Assembly: GCA_020026415.1 (NCBI GenBank)
Contig: JAHHQL010000001.1
Location: 181,376-245,375 of the forward strand
DNA from: Alistipes sp.
GTDB taxonomy: Bacteria > Bacteroidota > Bacteroidia > Bacteroidales > Rikenellaceae
Length of the DNA: 64,000 nt
Direction of reading: 5' to 3'
Under the pieces are notes generated by a model. It was not told the DNA's origin. It saw only the letters and a list, made by a program, of their open reading frames with translations, and made no database searches. Below, one piece after another: positions 15,279-23,662 of the stretch. Position 1 is the stretch's first letter; the number at the start of each line of letters is the position of its first letter. Made by a program: the position numbers and the translations under genes.

Positions 15279-16711
15279 TTTATGAAAAAGAGTTGAATAA
15301 GTCCGAAAATTTCCAATCGTCCGAGCAACATCATGAACGAAAGCACGCCTTTGGCCATGGCGGGGATTTCGGCGTAGTTGCCCAGCGAATAAACCTGTCC
15401 GAATCCGGGGCCCACGTTGCCGATGCAGGCAATCGTACCCGAAAAACTCGACAGCAGATCCATGCCCGAAAAAGCGCAGAGAGCCGTGCCTGCCAGAATC
15501 GAAAGCATGTACGACACGATGAAGATCATCACACCGAAGACCACATCGTTATCCTGAATGATGCCGTCCAGTTTGATGCGGATGATGGCATTGGGATGTT
15601 GCTGTCGTTTGATTTGCACCAGAATGGTTTTTACACCCAAGAGCAGGCGGTTGAATTTCATGCCGCCCGACGTTGAACCCGCACAGGCGCAGACGATCGT
15701 ACCGAACATCAGAAGGATGATCGAGAACGACGGCCACACGTTGCTGTCGGCCGAGGCAAAACCCGTGGTGGTCATCAGCGAGAAGAACTGGAAGGTGGCG
15801 TGTCGCAGTGACGTCCAGAACGACGAGAAGATGTCGTTGGCGTAGAGGTTCAGTGCGATCAGCAAACTGCACACAAGGAGTGTTCCCGTGTACCAACGGG
15901 TCACCTCCGAACGGAACAGGTTGTTGTGTTTACCCGTAACCGTGGCGTAGATCAGTCCGAAGTGCATGCCGGCAACACCCATCGTGATGATCAGGATGAA
16001 GTCGATCATGGGACTGTCGTAGAAAGCGATGCTGGCATTCTTGGTCGAGAAACCGCTCGTGGCGCAGGCCGACATCGAGTGGCACAGCGCATCGAACCAC
16101 GGCATCCCCGCCAAATGGAGGGCAAGTGCCGAGATGAACGTCAGACCCACATAGACGACCAGCAGGATCTGTACGATAACCTGCGAGCGGTAGCGGTAGT
16201 TGTCTTTGGCAAGTGCCGACAATTCGACATTGGAAAGGGTCATCTTGTTGCGTCCCATCGAGGGCAGGACGACCAGCGCGAACATCACGACACCCATACC
16301 GCCGATCCATGTTGTGGAGAATCGCCAGAATTGCAGGCCTGTCGGCAGGGCTTCGATGTCCGTCAGGATTGACGCTCCCGTGGTGGTGTAGCCCGAAACG
16401 CTTTCAAACCAAGCGTTTATCAGTGTAAATTCGCCTCCCCAGATCAGGTAGGGGAACGTGCTGACGACACATGCAAGAACCCACGAACCCACCACGATGC
16501 AGAAACCCTCCTTGTTGGATATTTGTTCGTGGCGTTCGACGAAGATCATGGGGAACACACCCAAAAGGGCGGTCAGAAGCGAGGAGAGTAATAAGGGGTA
16601 GAATGCCGAGTCCATGTTGTTCAGGTAGGAGATTCCCGCCGAGAGCAACATGAATGCCGCGAGAAACAGCATCACGACGCCGACATATCTGAAAACGACA
16701 TTTAGTTTCAT
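15266..16711 (-). CDS. trkH: TrkH-family potassium uptake channel
   Basis: A 481-residue inner-membrane K+ channel subunit. Four pore-loop repeats are visible through their filter segments: TTTGASILTD, CATSGFSTKN, TTTGFASAD and NVGPGFG, each keeping the central glycine expected for TrkH/KtrB. About ten membrane spans surround them. TrkH normally needs a TrkA/KtrA-type NAD- or ATP-binding regulator, and none is encoded in this window. The gene lies 12 bp after the sensor-like protein and overlaps the SPOR protein start. Confidence 0.92.
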   Translation of the reverse strand: MKLNVVFRYVGVVMLFLAAFMLLSAGISYLNNMDSAFYPLLLSSLLTALLGVFPMIFVERHEQISNKEGFCIVVGSWVLACVVSTFPYLIWGGEFTLINAWFESVSGYTTTGASILTDIEALPTGLQFWRFSTTWIGGMGVVMFALVVLPSMGRNKMTLSNVELSALAKDNYRYRSQVIVQILLVVYVGLTFISALALHLAGMPWFDALCHSMSACATSGFSTKNASIAFYDSPMIDFILIITMGVAGMHFGLIYATVTGKHNNLFRSEVTRWYTGTLLVCSLLIALNLYANDIFSSFWTSLRHATFQFFSLMTTTGFASADSNVWPSFSIILLMFGTIVCACAGSTSGGMKFNRLLLGVKTILVQIKRQQHPNAIIRIKLDGIIQDNDVVFGVMIFIVSYMLSILAGTALCAFSGMDLLSSFSGTIACIGNVGPGFGQVYSLGNYAEIPAMAKGVLSFMMLLGRLEIFGLIQLFFIKWWR

Positions 16712-16723
16712 GCCCGTAACCCT

Positions 16724-17524
16724 TTATTTCGACCCGTTTTTCTTGGCCATGACGATCAGCATATCAATTTTTTCCTTCAATTCGAGCACCTCGTCCTTCA
16801 GATCGCCCTTCACGTTGAACGGCAGGTGGAAGGTGAGGTGATTGCCCAATTCGCGGTTCATGCGGATGATCGGATTGACGCAGTAGAGCGACATGAAGTA
16901 GTAGAGCATCAGCACGATGGCGATCATCACCATCAGCGAAATCAATACGGGAGTCACGGCACGGTAAGCATTCTTTTTCATCTGTTCGGCACGCGGCGCA
17001 AGGGAACTCTGTGTCGAGGTCATGTAGTTCTTGATGGCCGAGGTCAGGTGGGTGTAGAGGTGCAGGTAGTCCTTGTCGTACCATTGGCTGATGATGGAGT
17101 CCTGACGGATCTTGTCCGCGTTGTTCGAGAGCGAATCCCGTCGGGCGATTCCGTTCGAGAGGTAGTTGTCCGTCAGAATCTGGAGTTCGGTGGTCACGAA
17201 GGCCAGCGAATCGAGAAACGACTTGTCGAGGGCATCCTTACGCGCTTGCGAAAGGGTGTTTTGCAGGCGGTTCATGCTCTTGCGGCAGAGGCTGTCGTAG
17301 GAACGGTCGCCGAAGACGGCCAGATGGATCAGTGCAATGTTTTGTTCGTGGGCGGCATCAAGCATTTCCTTGGCCAACTCGATGTTGTGGGTGTTGGCCT
17401 TGAGGATGTCGCCCGTATCCCTGCTCAGACGGTTCAGTTCGACATAGGAAACCATGCCGGAAAAAAACAGCAGGCAGACAATGCTTAAAAAACCGATATT
17501 CACCCGTTTGCGTAATCCTGTCAT
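16724..17524 (-). CDS. Sensor-like membrane protein (4-helix-bundle ectodomain, HAMP-like tail)
   Basis: A 266-residue protein with two membrane spans (about residues 9-29 and 185-207). They flank an extracytoplasmic helical domain of about 150 residues that resembles the four-helix-bundle ligand domains of chemoreceptors and histidine kinases. After the second span comes a HAMP-like linker (VNPIIRMNRELGNHL) and a short coiled coil; the protein then stops, without kinase, cyclase or methyl-accepting domain. The ATG at 17524 is chosen over a TTG two codons upstream. It is the first gene of the trkH/SPOR/nfeD/floA unit. Its role is unknown. Confidence 0.75.
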   Translation of the reverse strand: MTGLRKRVNIGFLSIVCLLFFSGMVSYVELNRLSRDTGDILKANTHNIELAKEMLDAAHEQNIALIHLAVFGDRSYDSLCRKSMNRLQNTLSQARKDALDKSFLDSLAFVTTELQILTDNYLSNGIARRDSLSNNADKIRQDSIISQWYDKDYLHLYTHLTSAIKNYMTSTQSSLAPRAEQMKKNAYRAVTPVLISLMVMIAIVLMLYYFMSLYCVNPIIRMNRELGNHLTFHLPFNVKGDLKDEVLELKEKIDMLIVMAKKNGSK

Positions 17525-17568
17525 AATCAAATCGCTTTTGTGTAACCAAGTGTACTTCTATCTTTATG

Positions 17569-17576
17569 CAAAGATA
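17569..17576 (-). promoter_or_regulatory. -7 box for the sensor/trkH/floA unit
   Basis: TATCTTTG on the minus strand, 45 bp upstream of the sensor-like gene and in the gap after mtaB. A near-palindromic left arm (TATCTTT at 17559-17565) is present. No -33 box at standard spacing. Confidence 0.45.
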
Positions 17577-17580
17577 AAAA

Positions 17581-18882
17581 TTAATCCCGGATTTCTCCCA
17601 TCAAATCCTGAGAATCGTCCATTTCGCCCAATTTCACGCGACAAATCGTATTGACGCGCTCGCGCTCGTAGGGGGCTTTCACACGGATGTAGTTGCCCGT
17701 ATATCCGAACATCATGCCTTCGCGGCGCGTACTTTCGAACAGCACGTCCTGCTCCGTACCGACACCTTTCCGGCAGAACGAAGCGTGAAGGCGGTGGCAG
17801 AGTTCCTCCAAACGGGCGACACGCTCGGTCTTTACGGAATCCTGTACTTTGTCGGGAAAATCGGCGGCGGGAGTGCCCGGACGCTCCGAGAAGGGGAATA
17901 CATGCAGGAAGGCGGGTTCGAGACGCTCCAAAAAGTCATACGAAGTCTGGAAATCCTCGTCCGTCTCACCGGGGAAACCGACAATGACGTCGATGCCGAT
18001 GAAGGCATCGGGCATGAGGCGTTTGACCGTATGGATGCGGTCGGCGAATTTGGCGGTCGTATAGCGGCGGCGCATCTGGTGGAGGATTTTGTCGCATCCG
18101 CACTGGAGCGGAATGTGGAAGTGGTGCTGGAACTTGGGCGAGGCGGCGCAAAATTCGATGATCTCGTCCGTCAGAAGGTTCGGTTCGATGGACGAAATGC
18201 GGTAGCGTTCGATGCCCTCGACTTTGTTCAGCGCACGCAGCAGGTCGATGAATTTCTCGCCCGTCGTGCGTCCGAAATCACCCGTATTGACACCCGTGAT
18301 GACGATTTCCTTCTGACCTGCGGCGGCGATTTTCTCGGCCTCGCGCACCAGATCGGCGATCGGCAGGTTGCGGCTCGATCCGCGGGCGTAGTGAATCGTG
18401 CAATACGCACAGCAGTAGTCACATCCGTCCTGCACCTTGAGGAAGGCGCGCGTACGGTCACCGCTCGAAAAAGCGGCGAAGAACGATGTGATCGAATCGG
18501 TGTCGCAACTATATACGTTTTGGACTCTTCCCCGTTCGATCAATTCGAGTACGCGGCGGTAGAGATCGCCCTTGAAATTATTGCCCAGAACGATGTCCAC
18601 GCCTTCGATGTCGGCGATTTCCTGAGGCTTGAGTTGGGCGTAGCATCCCGTCACGGCAATGATCGCCTGCGGATTGCGGCGATGGAGTTTGCGGATCAGA
18701 TTGCGGCATTTCTTGTCGGCATGTTCGGTCACCGAACAGCTGTTTATGACGAAAATATCGGCGTCTGCCGAAGGGGCAACGCGAACGAAACCGCCTTGTT
18801 CAAAGGTTCTTGCAAGGGTCGAACTCTCCGAAAAGTTGAGTTTGCATCCGAGTGTGTGGAAACTTACTCTGCGAGTTTGCAT
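17581..18882 (-). CDS. mtaB: tRNA t6A37 methylthiotransferase MtaB
   Basis: A 433-residue radical-SAM enzyme that adds a methylthio group to t6A at position 37 of tRNAs reading ANN codons. The N-terminal UPF0004 domain shows the auxiliary cluster cysteines (LGCKLN with Cys13, NSCSVTEHADKKC, GCYAQ); the radical-SAM domain has CDYCCAYC (CxxxCxxC) near residue 155; a TRAM-like segment ends the protein. The motif LGCKLN and the length favour MtaB over MiaB or RimO; a separate MiaB is present at 44276-45631. It is divergent from the metal permease gene. Confidence 0.92.
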   Translation of the reverse strand: MQTRRVSFHTLGCKLNFSESSTLARTFEQGGFVRVAPSADADIFVINSCSVTEHADKKCRNLIRKLHRRNPQAIIAVTGCYAQLKPQEIADIEGVDIVLGNNFKGDLYRRVLELIERGRVQNVYSCDTDSITSFFAAFSSGDRTRAFLKVQDGCDYCCAYCTIHYARGSSRNLPIADLVREAEKIAAAGQKEIVITGVNTGDFGRTTGEKFIDLLRALNKVEGIERYRISSIEPNLLTDEIIEFCAASPKFQHHFHIPLQCGCDKILHQMRRRYTTAKFADRIHTVKRLMPDAFIGIDVIVGFPGETDEDFQTSYDFLERLEPAFLHVFPFSERPGTPAADFPDKVQDSVKTERVARLEELCHRLHASFCRKGVGTEQDVLFESTRREGMMFGYTGNYIRVKAPYERERVNTICRVKLGEMDDSQDLMGEIRD

Positions 18883-19034
18883 GGAATGTCTTGTGTATGA
18901 GTTTAACAGGGCGAAAGTACAAAAAAAAGCAGGTGTGTCAAAATATTGACTCCATTTTCCCCGTTCGGCGGTTTCCGGGATGGCGGTTACACGTTTTTCG
19001 AGGGTGGCGAATGGTGGAAAACCGAAAAAAAAAC

Positions 19035-19042
19035 TATCTTTG
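19035..19042 (+). promoter_or_regulatory. -7 box upstream of the metal permease gene
   Basis: TATCTTTG, ending 18 bp before the ATG at 19061. The implied leader is very short. No clear -33 box. Confidence 0.5.
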
Positions 19043-19060
19043 CACGATAAATTCTTTGTA

Positions 19061-19903
19061 ATGGGATTTTTTGAAGATTTGATCCAATACGATTATCTGC
19101 TCAATGCCCTTCTGGCATCTGTTTTGTCGGGTATTACCTGCGGAATCATAGGTACTTACATCGTTTGTCGGCGGACGGTTTTTCTGGCGGGCGGCATCAC
19201 TCACGCATCGTTCGGAGGGTTGGGCATTGCTCTTTTTTCAGGAGTGAATCCGATTCTCGGTGCGTTGTTTTTTGCCGTGATGGCATCGCTCGGCATCGAA
19301 TGGGCGGGAAATCGGGGGCGCATCCGCGAAGATTCGGCCATCGGCATCGTCTGGTCGGTCGGAATGGCGGTCGGTGCGCTGTTCATGAGCCTGCGTCCGG
19401 GCTATGCAGGCGGATTGTCGGCCGTGCTGTTCGGCAGCATCGTCACGGTGACTCCCGCCGATGTGAAGGCTCTGGTCGTGCTGACAGGTGTGATTCTGGT
19501 GGGAAGTGCGGTGTGGTTGCGCCCCGTGATCTACACGGCGTTCGACCGCGATTTCTCCGTCAGCCGCGGAATCCATACCCAATGGCTGTCGTATCTGATG
19601 GCGGCGTTGATTGCCATCACGATCGTGCTCTCGATCCGAATCATGGGAATTGTCCTCCTGATGTCGCTCGTCACGATGCCTGTGGTTATTGTAAATCAGT
19701 TCTCGAAATCGTATCGTGTCATCGTATGGGGAGCCCCCGTTGTGGCCGTTGCGGCCAATGTCGCAGGATTGATGATCAGTTATAATTATGAAGTTCCGTC
19801 GGGAGCAACCATAATATTTATCCTTACGATCGTGCTTATTTGCGTAAAAATATTAACTTTGCACTACTCAAAACGAGACCTTTCACATGAAAAGCATTCA
19901 TAA
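19061..19903 (+). CDS. Metal ABC transporter permease (ZnuB/MntB type, ABC-3)
   Basis: A 280-residue inner-membrane permease for zinc, manganese or iron import. About eight hydrophobic spans and the ABC-3 hallmarks are seen: RRTVFLAGGITHASFGGLG near residue 40 and DRDFSVSRGIHTQWLSY near 180. The start at 19061 follows a -7 box closely and removes a hydrophilic, unlikely upstream extension. The cognate ATPase and binding protein are not next to it, so it must pair with components encoded elsewhere, or it is an orphan. It overlaps the next gene by 17 bp. Confidence 0.85.
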   Translation: MGFFEDLIQYDYLLNALLASVLSGITCGIIGTYIVCRRTVFLAGGITHASFGGLGIALFSGVNPILGALFFAVMASLGIEWAGNRGRIREDSAIGIVWSVGMAVGALFMSLRPGYAGGLSAVLFGSIVTVTPADVKALVVLTGVILVGSAVWLRPVIYTAFDRDFSVSRGIHTQWLSYLMAALIAITIVLSIRIMGIVLLMSLVTMPVVIVNQFSKSYRVIVWGAPVVAVAANVAGLMISYNYEVPSGATIIFILTIVLICVKILTLHYSKRDLSHEKHS

Positions 19904-21359
19904 ATTTGTTCTCAAAGCCTACCTCGGCCCGATGATCCTCACGTTTTTCATCGTGATGTTCGTCCTGCTGATGAACTTCATGTGGCGTTATATCGACGAG
20001 TTGGTCGGAAAGGGTCTCGATGCGGGCATCATCCTTGAATTGATCTCCTACGCCATGTGCAACATGATCCCGATGGGATTGCCGCTGGCCATGTTGCTCG
20101 CCGCCATCATGACGATGGGTAACTTGGGCGAAAACTTCGAACTGCTGGCCATGAAGTCGGCCGGTATGTCGCTCGTGCAGATCACCAAACCGCTGATTAT
20201 TCTGGTGAGTTGCATTTCGGTCGGAAGTTTCTTCATCGGAAACAATCTTGTGCCGTATGCCAACCGCAAGATGTTCAGTGTGTTGTTCGATATTCGTCAG
20301 CAAAAACAGGCTCTCGAATTTCGTGACGGACTTTTCTTCAACGGTATTCCCGACATGTCGATCCGTGTGGAGCATCAGGATCCCGAAACCCACCTCCTGC
20401 GGAAAATCCTGATCTACGACAACCGCGCGGCCAACGGCAATATGAATACCGTGGTTGCCGATTCGGGGTATATCCGCCTGTCGGACGACAAACGCTATCT
20501 GATGGTGACCTTGTTCAACGGACAGACCTACGAACAGACCCGTAACAGCATGTGGTTCAACAAGAGCGGTCTTCGCCACCACAGTTTCAAACGTGAGGAT
20601 CAGATGATCGCCATGGACGGCTACGACATGGGTCGTACCGATGCCAACCTCTTCTCGAACAGCCGCACGAAGAACGTAAACGAATTGCAGCACGACATCG
20701 ACTCGCTGGAAATCACGGTCAATTCGGTGACGGCAAGTTCCTACGAACCCTTGTTGAAGGATCAACTCTTTCTGCGCGATACGATGATCCTGCCGCAACC
20801 CGACAGCATACGCATCGACAAGAGCGGTTATGCCGACCTGATGGTGATGGATTCTTTGAAAGCCTGCTCCATGCGCGACAAGAATCGTGTGTGGGATAAG
20901 GCCTGCCACATGGCAAAGAGTTCGCGCAATATGTTCACCTTCGACGAAACGACTTCTAAGGATGCCCTGACGCAACTTTATATGAGTAAGGTCGAGTGGC
21001 ACAAGAAAATGTCGCTGCCCGTCTCCATTCTGATCTTCTTCCTGATCGGTGCACCGCTCGGCGCGATCATCCGTCGCGGCGGTCTGGGACTTCCGGTGGT
21101 GGTGTCGGTGATCTTCTTCGTGATCTACTACATGATCAGCCTTTCGGGTGAGAAGTTCGCCAAGGAGGGTACATGGGATGCTGTTTACGGCATGTGGCTT
21201 TCGACTTTTGTCCTGACGCCCATTGCCGTCTATCTGACCTACAAGGCCACGAACGACTCCGCTCTGCTCGATTTTGACTGGTACAGCGGTCGTATCAAGG
21301 CACTGGAGGAAAAATTAAAAGGAAAACTGAAAAACATAAAAAATAAAACGCTAACGTGA
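19887..21359 (+). CDS. LptF/LptG family lipopolysaccharide export permease
   Basis: A 490-residue YjgP/YjgQ-type permease that, with LptB and LptC, lifts LPS from the inner membrane towards the outer membrane. Three N-terminal spans (about residues 10-125) and three C-terminal spans (about 370-460) flank a large periplasmic beta-jellyroll region; this one is long and includes an extra charged segment (about 220-340). The C-terminal motif VSILIFFLIGAPLGAIIRRG is characteristic. LptF and LptG cannot be separated by eye. It overlaps the gene before it by 17 bp and its TGA overlaps the ATG of ribBA. Confidence 0.87.
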   Translation: MKSIHKFVLKAYLGPMILTFFIVMFVLLMNFMWRYIDELVGKGLDAGIILELISYAMCNMIPMGLPLAMLLAAIMTMGNLGENFELLAMKSAGMSLVQITKPLIILVSCISVGSFFIGNNLVPYANRKMFSVLFDIRQQKQALEFRDGLFFNGIPDMSIRVEHQDPETHLLRKILIYDNRAANGNMNTVVADSGYIRLSDDKRYLMVTLFNGQTYEQTRNSMWFNKSGLRHHSFKREDQMIAMDGYDMGRTDANLFSNSRTKNVNELQHDIDSLEITVNSVTASSYEPLLKDQLFLRDTMILPQPDSIRIDKSGYADLMVMDSLKACSMRDKNRVWDKACHMAKSSRNMFTFDETTSKDALTQLYMSKVEWHKKMSLPVSILIFFLIGAPLGAIIRRGGLGLPVVVSVIFFVIYYMISLSGEKFAKEGTWDAVYGMWLSTFVLTPIAVYLTYKATNDSALLDFDWYSGRIKALEEKLKGKLKNIKNKTLT

Positions 21360-22597
21360 TGAGAAACGAATCAATGTTAAACAGTATAGAGGAGGTCCTT
21401 GAGGACTTCAGTCAGGGTAAGGTGGTCATCATGGTCGATGACGAAGACCGCGAGAACGAGGGCGATTTCATTGTCGCCGCCGAGAAGATCACGCCCGAAA
21501 TTGTCAATTTCATGCTTAAGGAGGGACGTGGTGTCCTGTGCACACCTCTTTCCGAGGAGCGTTGTGCCGAGTTGGAACTCGACATGATGGAACCGAACAA
21601 CACTTCGTTGCTCGGAACGCCGTTTACCGTGACAGTCGATCTCTTGGACGAGGGTTGCACGACGGGTGTGTCGATCCACGATCGTTGCGCCACGATCCGT
21701 GCGCTGGCCAACCCCAACACCAAACCTTCGGATCTGGGACGTCCGGGTCACATCAACCCCCTGCGTGCCCGTCAGAAGGGCGTATTGCGCCGTCCGGGTC
21801 ACACCGAGTGTGCCATTGATCTGGCACGTCTTTGCGGCATGCAGCCCGCAGCCGCTTTGATCGAGGTGATGAACGAGGATGGTACGATGGCACGTCTGCC
21901 GCAGTTGCTGGAAAAAGCCAAGAAATTCGGCTTCAAGATCGGTTCGATCGCATCGCTGATCGAGTACCGCCTCAAGCAGGAGTCGATCATCGAGCGCGGT
22001 GAGACGGCCGACATGCCGACCGAATGGGGACATTTCAAGATCACGGCTTTCCGACAGAAGAGCAACGGTCTGGAGCATCTGGCACTCACCAAGGGTGAAT
22101 GGACGGAGGACGAACCCGTGCTGATCCGCGTACACTCGTCGTGTGCCACGGGTGATATCCTCGGATCGTGCCGTTGCGATTGCGGTGCGCAGTTGCACGA
22201 GGCGATGAAGATGATCGAGAAGGAGGGCAAGGGTGCCATCGTTTACCTCAATCAGGAGGGACGCGGCATCGGTCTGTTCAACAAGATCCACGCCTACAAA
22301 TTGCAGGAGGAGGGGCTGGATACGGTGGATGCCAACATCGAGTTGGGCTTCCGTCCCGACGAGCGCGACTACGGTATCGGTGCAAGCATCATCCGCGATC
22401 TGGGCATCAAGCACATGCGTCTGATGACGAACAACCCCTTGAAACGTGCCGGATTGGAGGGTTACGGTCTTTCGATCGACGAGATCGTGCCGATCGTGAT
22501 CGCCCCCAACAAATACAACCTCCACTATCTGGAAACGAAGGAGAACCGCATGCATCACCACCTCGGATTGTGCAAGAATCACAATTCGAAGTGCTAA
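21359..22597 (+). CDS. ribBA: Bifunctional DHBP synthase / GTP cyclohydrolase II
   Basis: A 412-residue riboflavin-pathway enzyme. The N-terminal half (about 8-205) makes 3,4-dihydroxy-2-butanone 4-phosphate from ribulose 5-phosphate (VDDEDRENEGDFIVAAE, RPGHINPLRAR, GHTECAIDLARL). The C-terminal half (about 212-410) opens GTP (RVHSSCATGDILGSCRCDCG with the three zinc cysteines, NQEGRGIGL). Both active sites look intact. The ATG overlaps the TGA of the LptF/G gene; an in-frame GTG one codon upstream is less likely. No FMN riboswitch is seen, as the gene is inside an operon. Confidence 0.95.
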   Translation: MRNESMLNSIEEVLEDFSQGKVVIMVDDEDRENEGDFIVAAEKITPEIVNFMLKEGRGVLCTPLSEERCAELELDMMEPNNTSLLGTPFTVTVDLLDEGCTTGVSIHDRCATIRALANPNTKPSDLGRPGHINPLRARQKGVLRRPGHTECAIDLARLCGMQPAAALIEVMNEDGTMARLPQLLEKAKKFGFKIGSIASLIEYRLKQESIIERGETADMPTEWGHFKITAFRQKSNGLEHLALTKGEWTEDEPVLIRVHSSCATGDILGSCRCDCGAQLHEAMKMIEKEGKGAIVYLNQEGRGIGLFNKIHAYKLQEEGLDTVDANIELGFRPDERDYGIGASIIRDLGIKHMRLMTNNPLKRAGLEGYGLSIDEIVPIVIAPNKYNLHYLETKENRMHHHLGLCKNHNSKC

Positions 22598-22622
22598 TCT
22601 GCAATCGGTTACAGTTTGTTTT

Positions 22623-22658
22623 GCACGGTTCCGATTCCCTTTCGAGTCGGGATCGTGC
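22623..22658 (+). other. Stable hairpin between ribBA and fmt
   Basis: A 12-bp stem (22623-22634 with 22647-22658, two G-U pairs) with a 12-nt loop. No T run follows, so it is not a standard terminator; it could be a processing or attenuation element in the 85-bp gap. Confidence 0.45.
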
Positions 22659-22682
22659 ACTTATTAAAAGGAACTTGGAAAA

Positions 22683-23651
22683 ATGATGAATCCGAAAGAT
22701 TTACGCATCGTGTTCATGGGAACACCCGAATTTGCCGTACCTTCGCTCAAGGCGTTGGTCGGGGGCGGATATAATGTGGTTGCGGTGGTGACCGTACCCG
22801 ACAAACCCGCAGGTCGCGGTCAGAAGGTACACGAAAGCGATGTGAAGGTGGCAGCCAAAGAACTGGGACTGCCCATACTGCAACCCGTCAAGTTGCGTGA
22901 TCCCGAATTTGTGGAGGCGATGAAGGTTTTGAATCCCGATTTGGGCATCGTCATCGCATTCCGCATGTTGCCTGAGGTGATTTGGGCAATGCCCCGTTTC
23001 GGTACGTTCAACCTGCACGCTTCACTCCTGCCCGAATATCGCGGTGCCGCCCCGATCAACTGGGCGATCATCAACGGCGAGAAGAAAACGGGGGTGACGA
23101 CCTTCCTGTTGAATCACGAGATCGACAAGGGTGCAATTCTTTGTCAGGAGGAGTTGGAGATCGGCGAGGAGGATAACGTGGGCGTGGTGTATGACCGTCT
23201 GATGACGATGGGCGAACGCCTCGTACCGCATACGGTCGATCTGATTGCCGCGGGGGAGATCCATCCCGTGGCGCAGGAGGGCGTGGACGAAGCGAAACTG
23301 AAACCCGCCCCGAAAATCTTCAAGGAGGACTGCCGTATCGACTGGACACGTCCGGGTTGCGAGATCGTCAATTTCGTGCGCGGATTGTCGCCGTACCCCG
23401 CAGCATGGAGTGCAATGTGTTCGGAGGACGGCAAGGAGACCTCGGTGAAGATCTTCTCGGCACACTTCGAGCCGAGTGCCCACAACCGCGAGTGCGGACA
23501 GATCGAGAGCGATTGCCGTACGACGATCCGCGTGGCATGCAGCGACGGATGGATCACGCTGGACGAATTGCAGTTGGCCGGAAAACGCCGTCTTCCCGTG
23601 CGCGAACTCCTGCTCGGATTCCGCGATGTGTTGCAGTGTCGATTTGAATAA
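22683..23651 (+). CDS. fmt: Methionyl-tRNA formyltransferase
   Basis: A 322-residue enzyme that formylates initiator Met-tRNA using 10-formyl-THF. The catalytic domain (about 7-205) has FMGTPEFAVPSL, the HASLLPEYRGAAPINWAI motif with the active-site histidine, and the loop TTFLLNHEIDKGAIL with the catalytic Asp; a C-terminal OB-like tRNA-binding domain (about 210-320) completes it. Length is normal. A second ATG directly follows the first. It is 11 bp upstream of the membrane protein gene. Confidence 0.95.
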   Translation: MMNPKDLRIVFMGTPEFAVPSLKALVGGGYNVVAVVTVPDKPAGRGQKVHESDVKVAAKELGLPILQPVKLRDPEFVEAMKVLNPDLGIVIAFRMLPEVIWAMPRFGTFNLHASLLPEYRGAAPINWAIINGEKKTGVTTFLLNHEIDKGAILCQEELEIGEEDNVGVVYDRLMTMGERLVPHTVDLIAAGEIHPVAQEGVDEAKLKPAPKIFKEDCRIDWTRPGCEIVNFVRGLSPYPAAWSAMCSEDGKETSVKIFSAHFEPSAHNRECGQIESDCRTTIRVACSDGWITLDELQLAGKRRLPVRELLLGFRDVLQCRFE

Positions 23652-23662
23652 TTCAACGTAAA

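Noticed and set aside
17549..17580. A possible bidirectional promoter for mtaB and the sensor gene
   Set aside because: mtaB and the sensor gene lie on the same strand, so a divergent promoter is not needed; only the minus-strand -7 box was kept.
21356..21358. GTG as the ribBA start (and 35532 for nadD)
   Set aside because: In both cases an ATG immediately follows and overlaps the preceding TGA, which is the usual coupled start.
22600..22682. A possible tRNA or FMN-type RNA after ribBA
   Set aside because: Only one hairpin is present; no cloverleaf, no CCA-like end and no riboswitch core.
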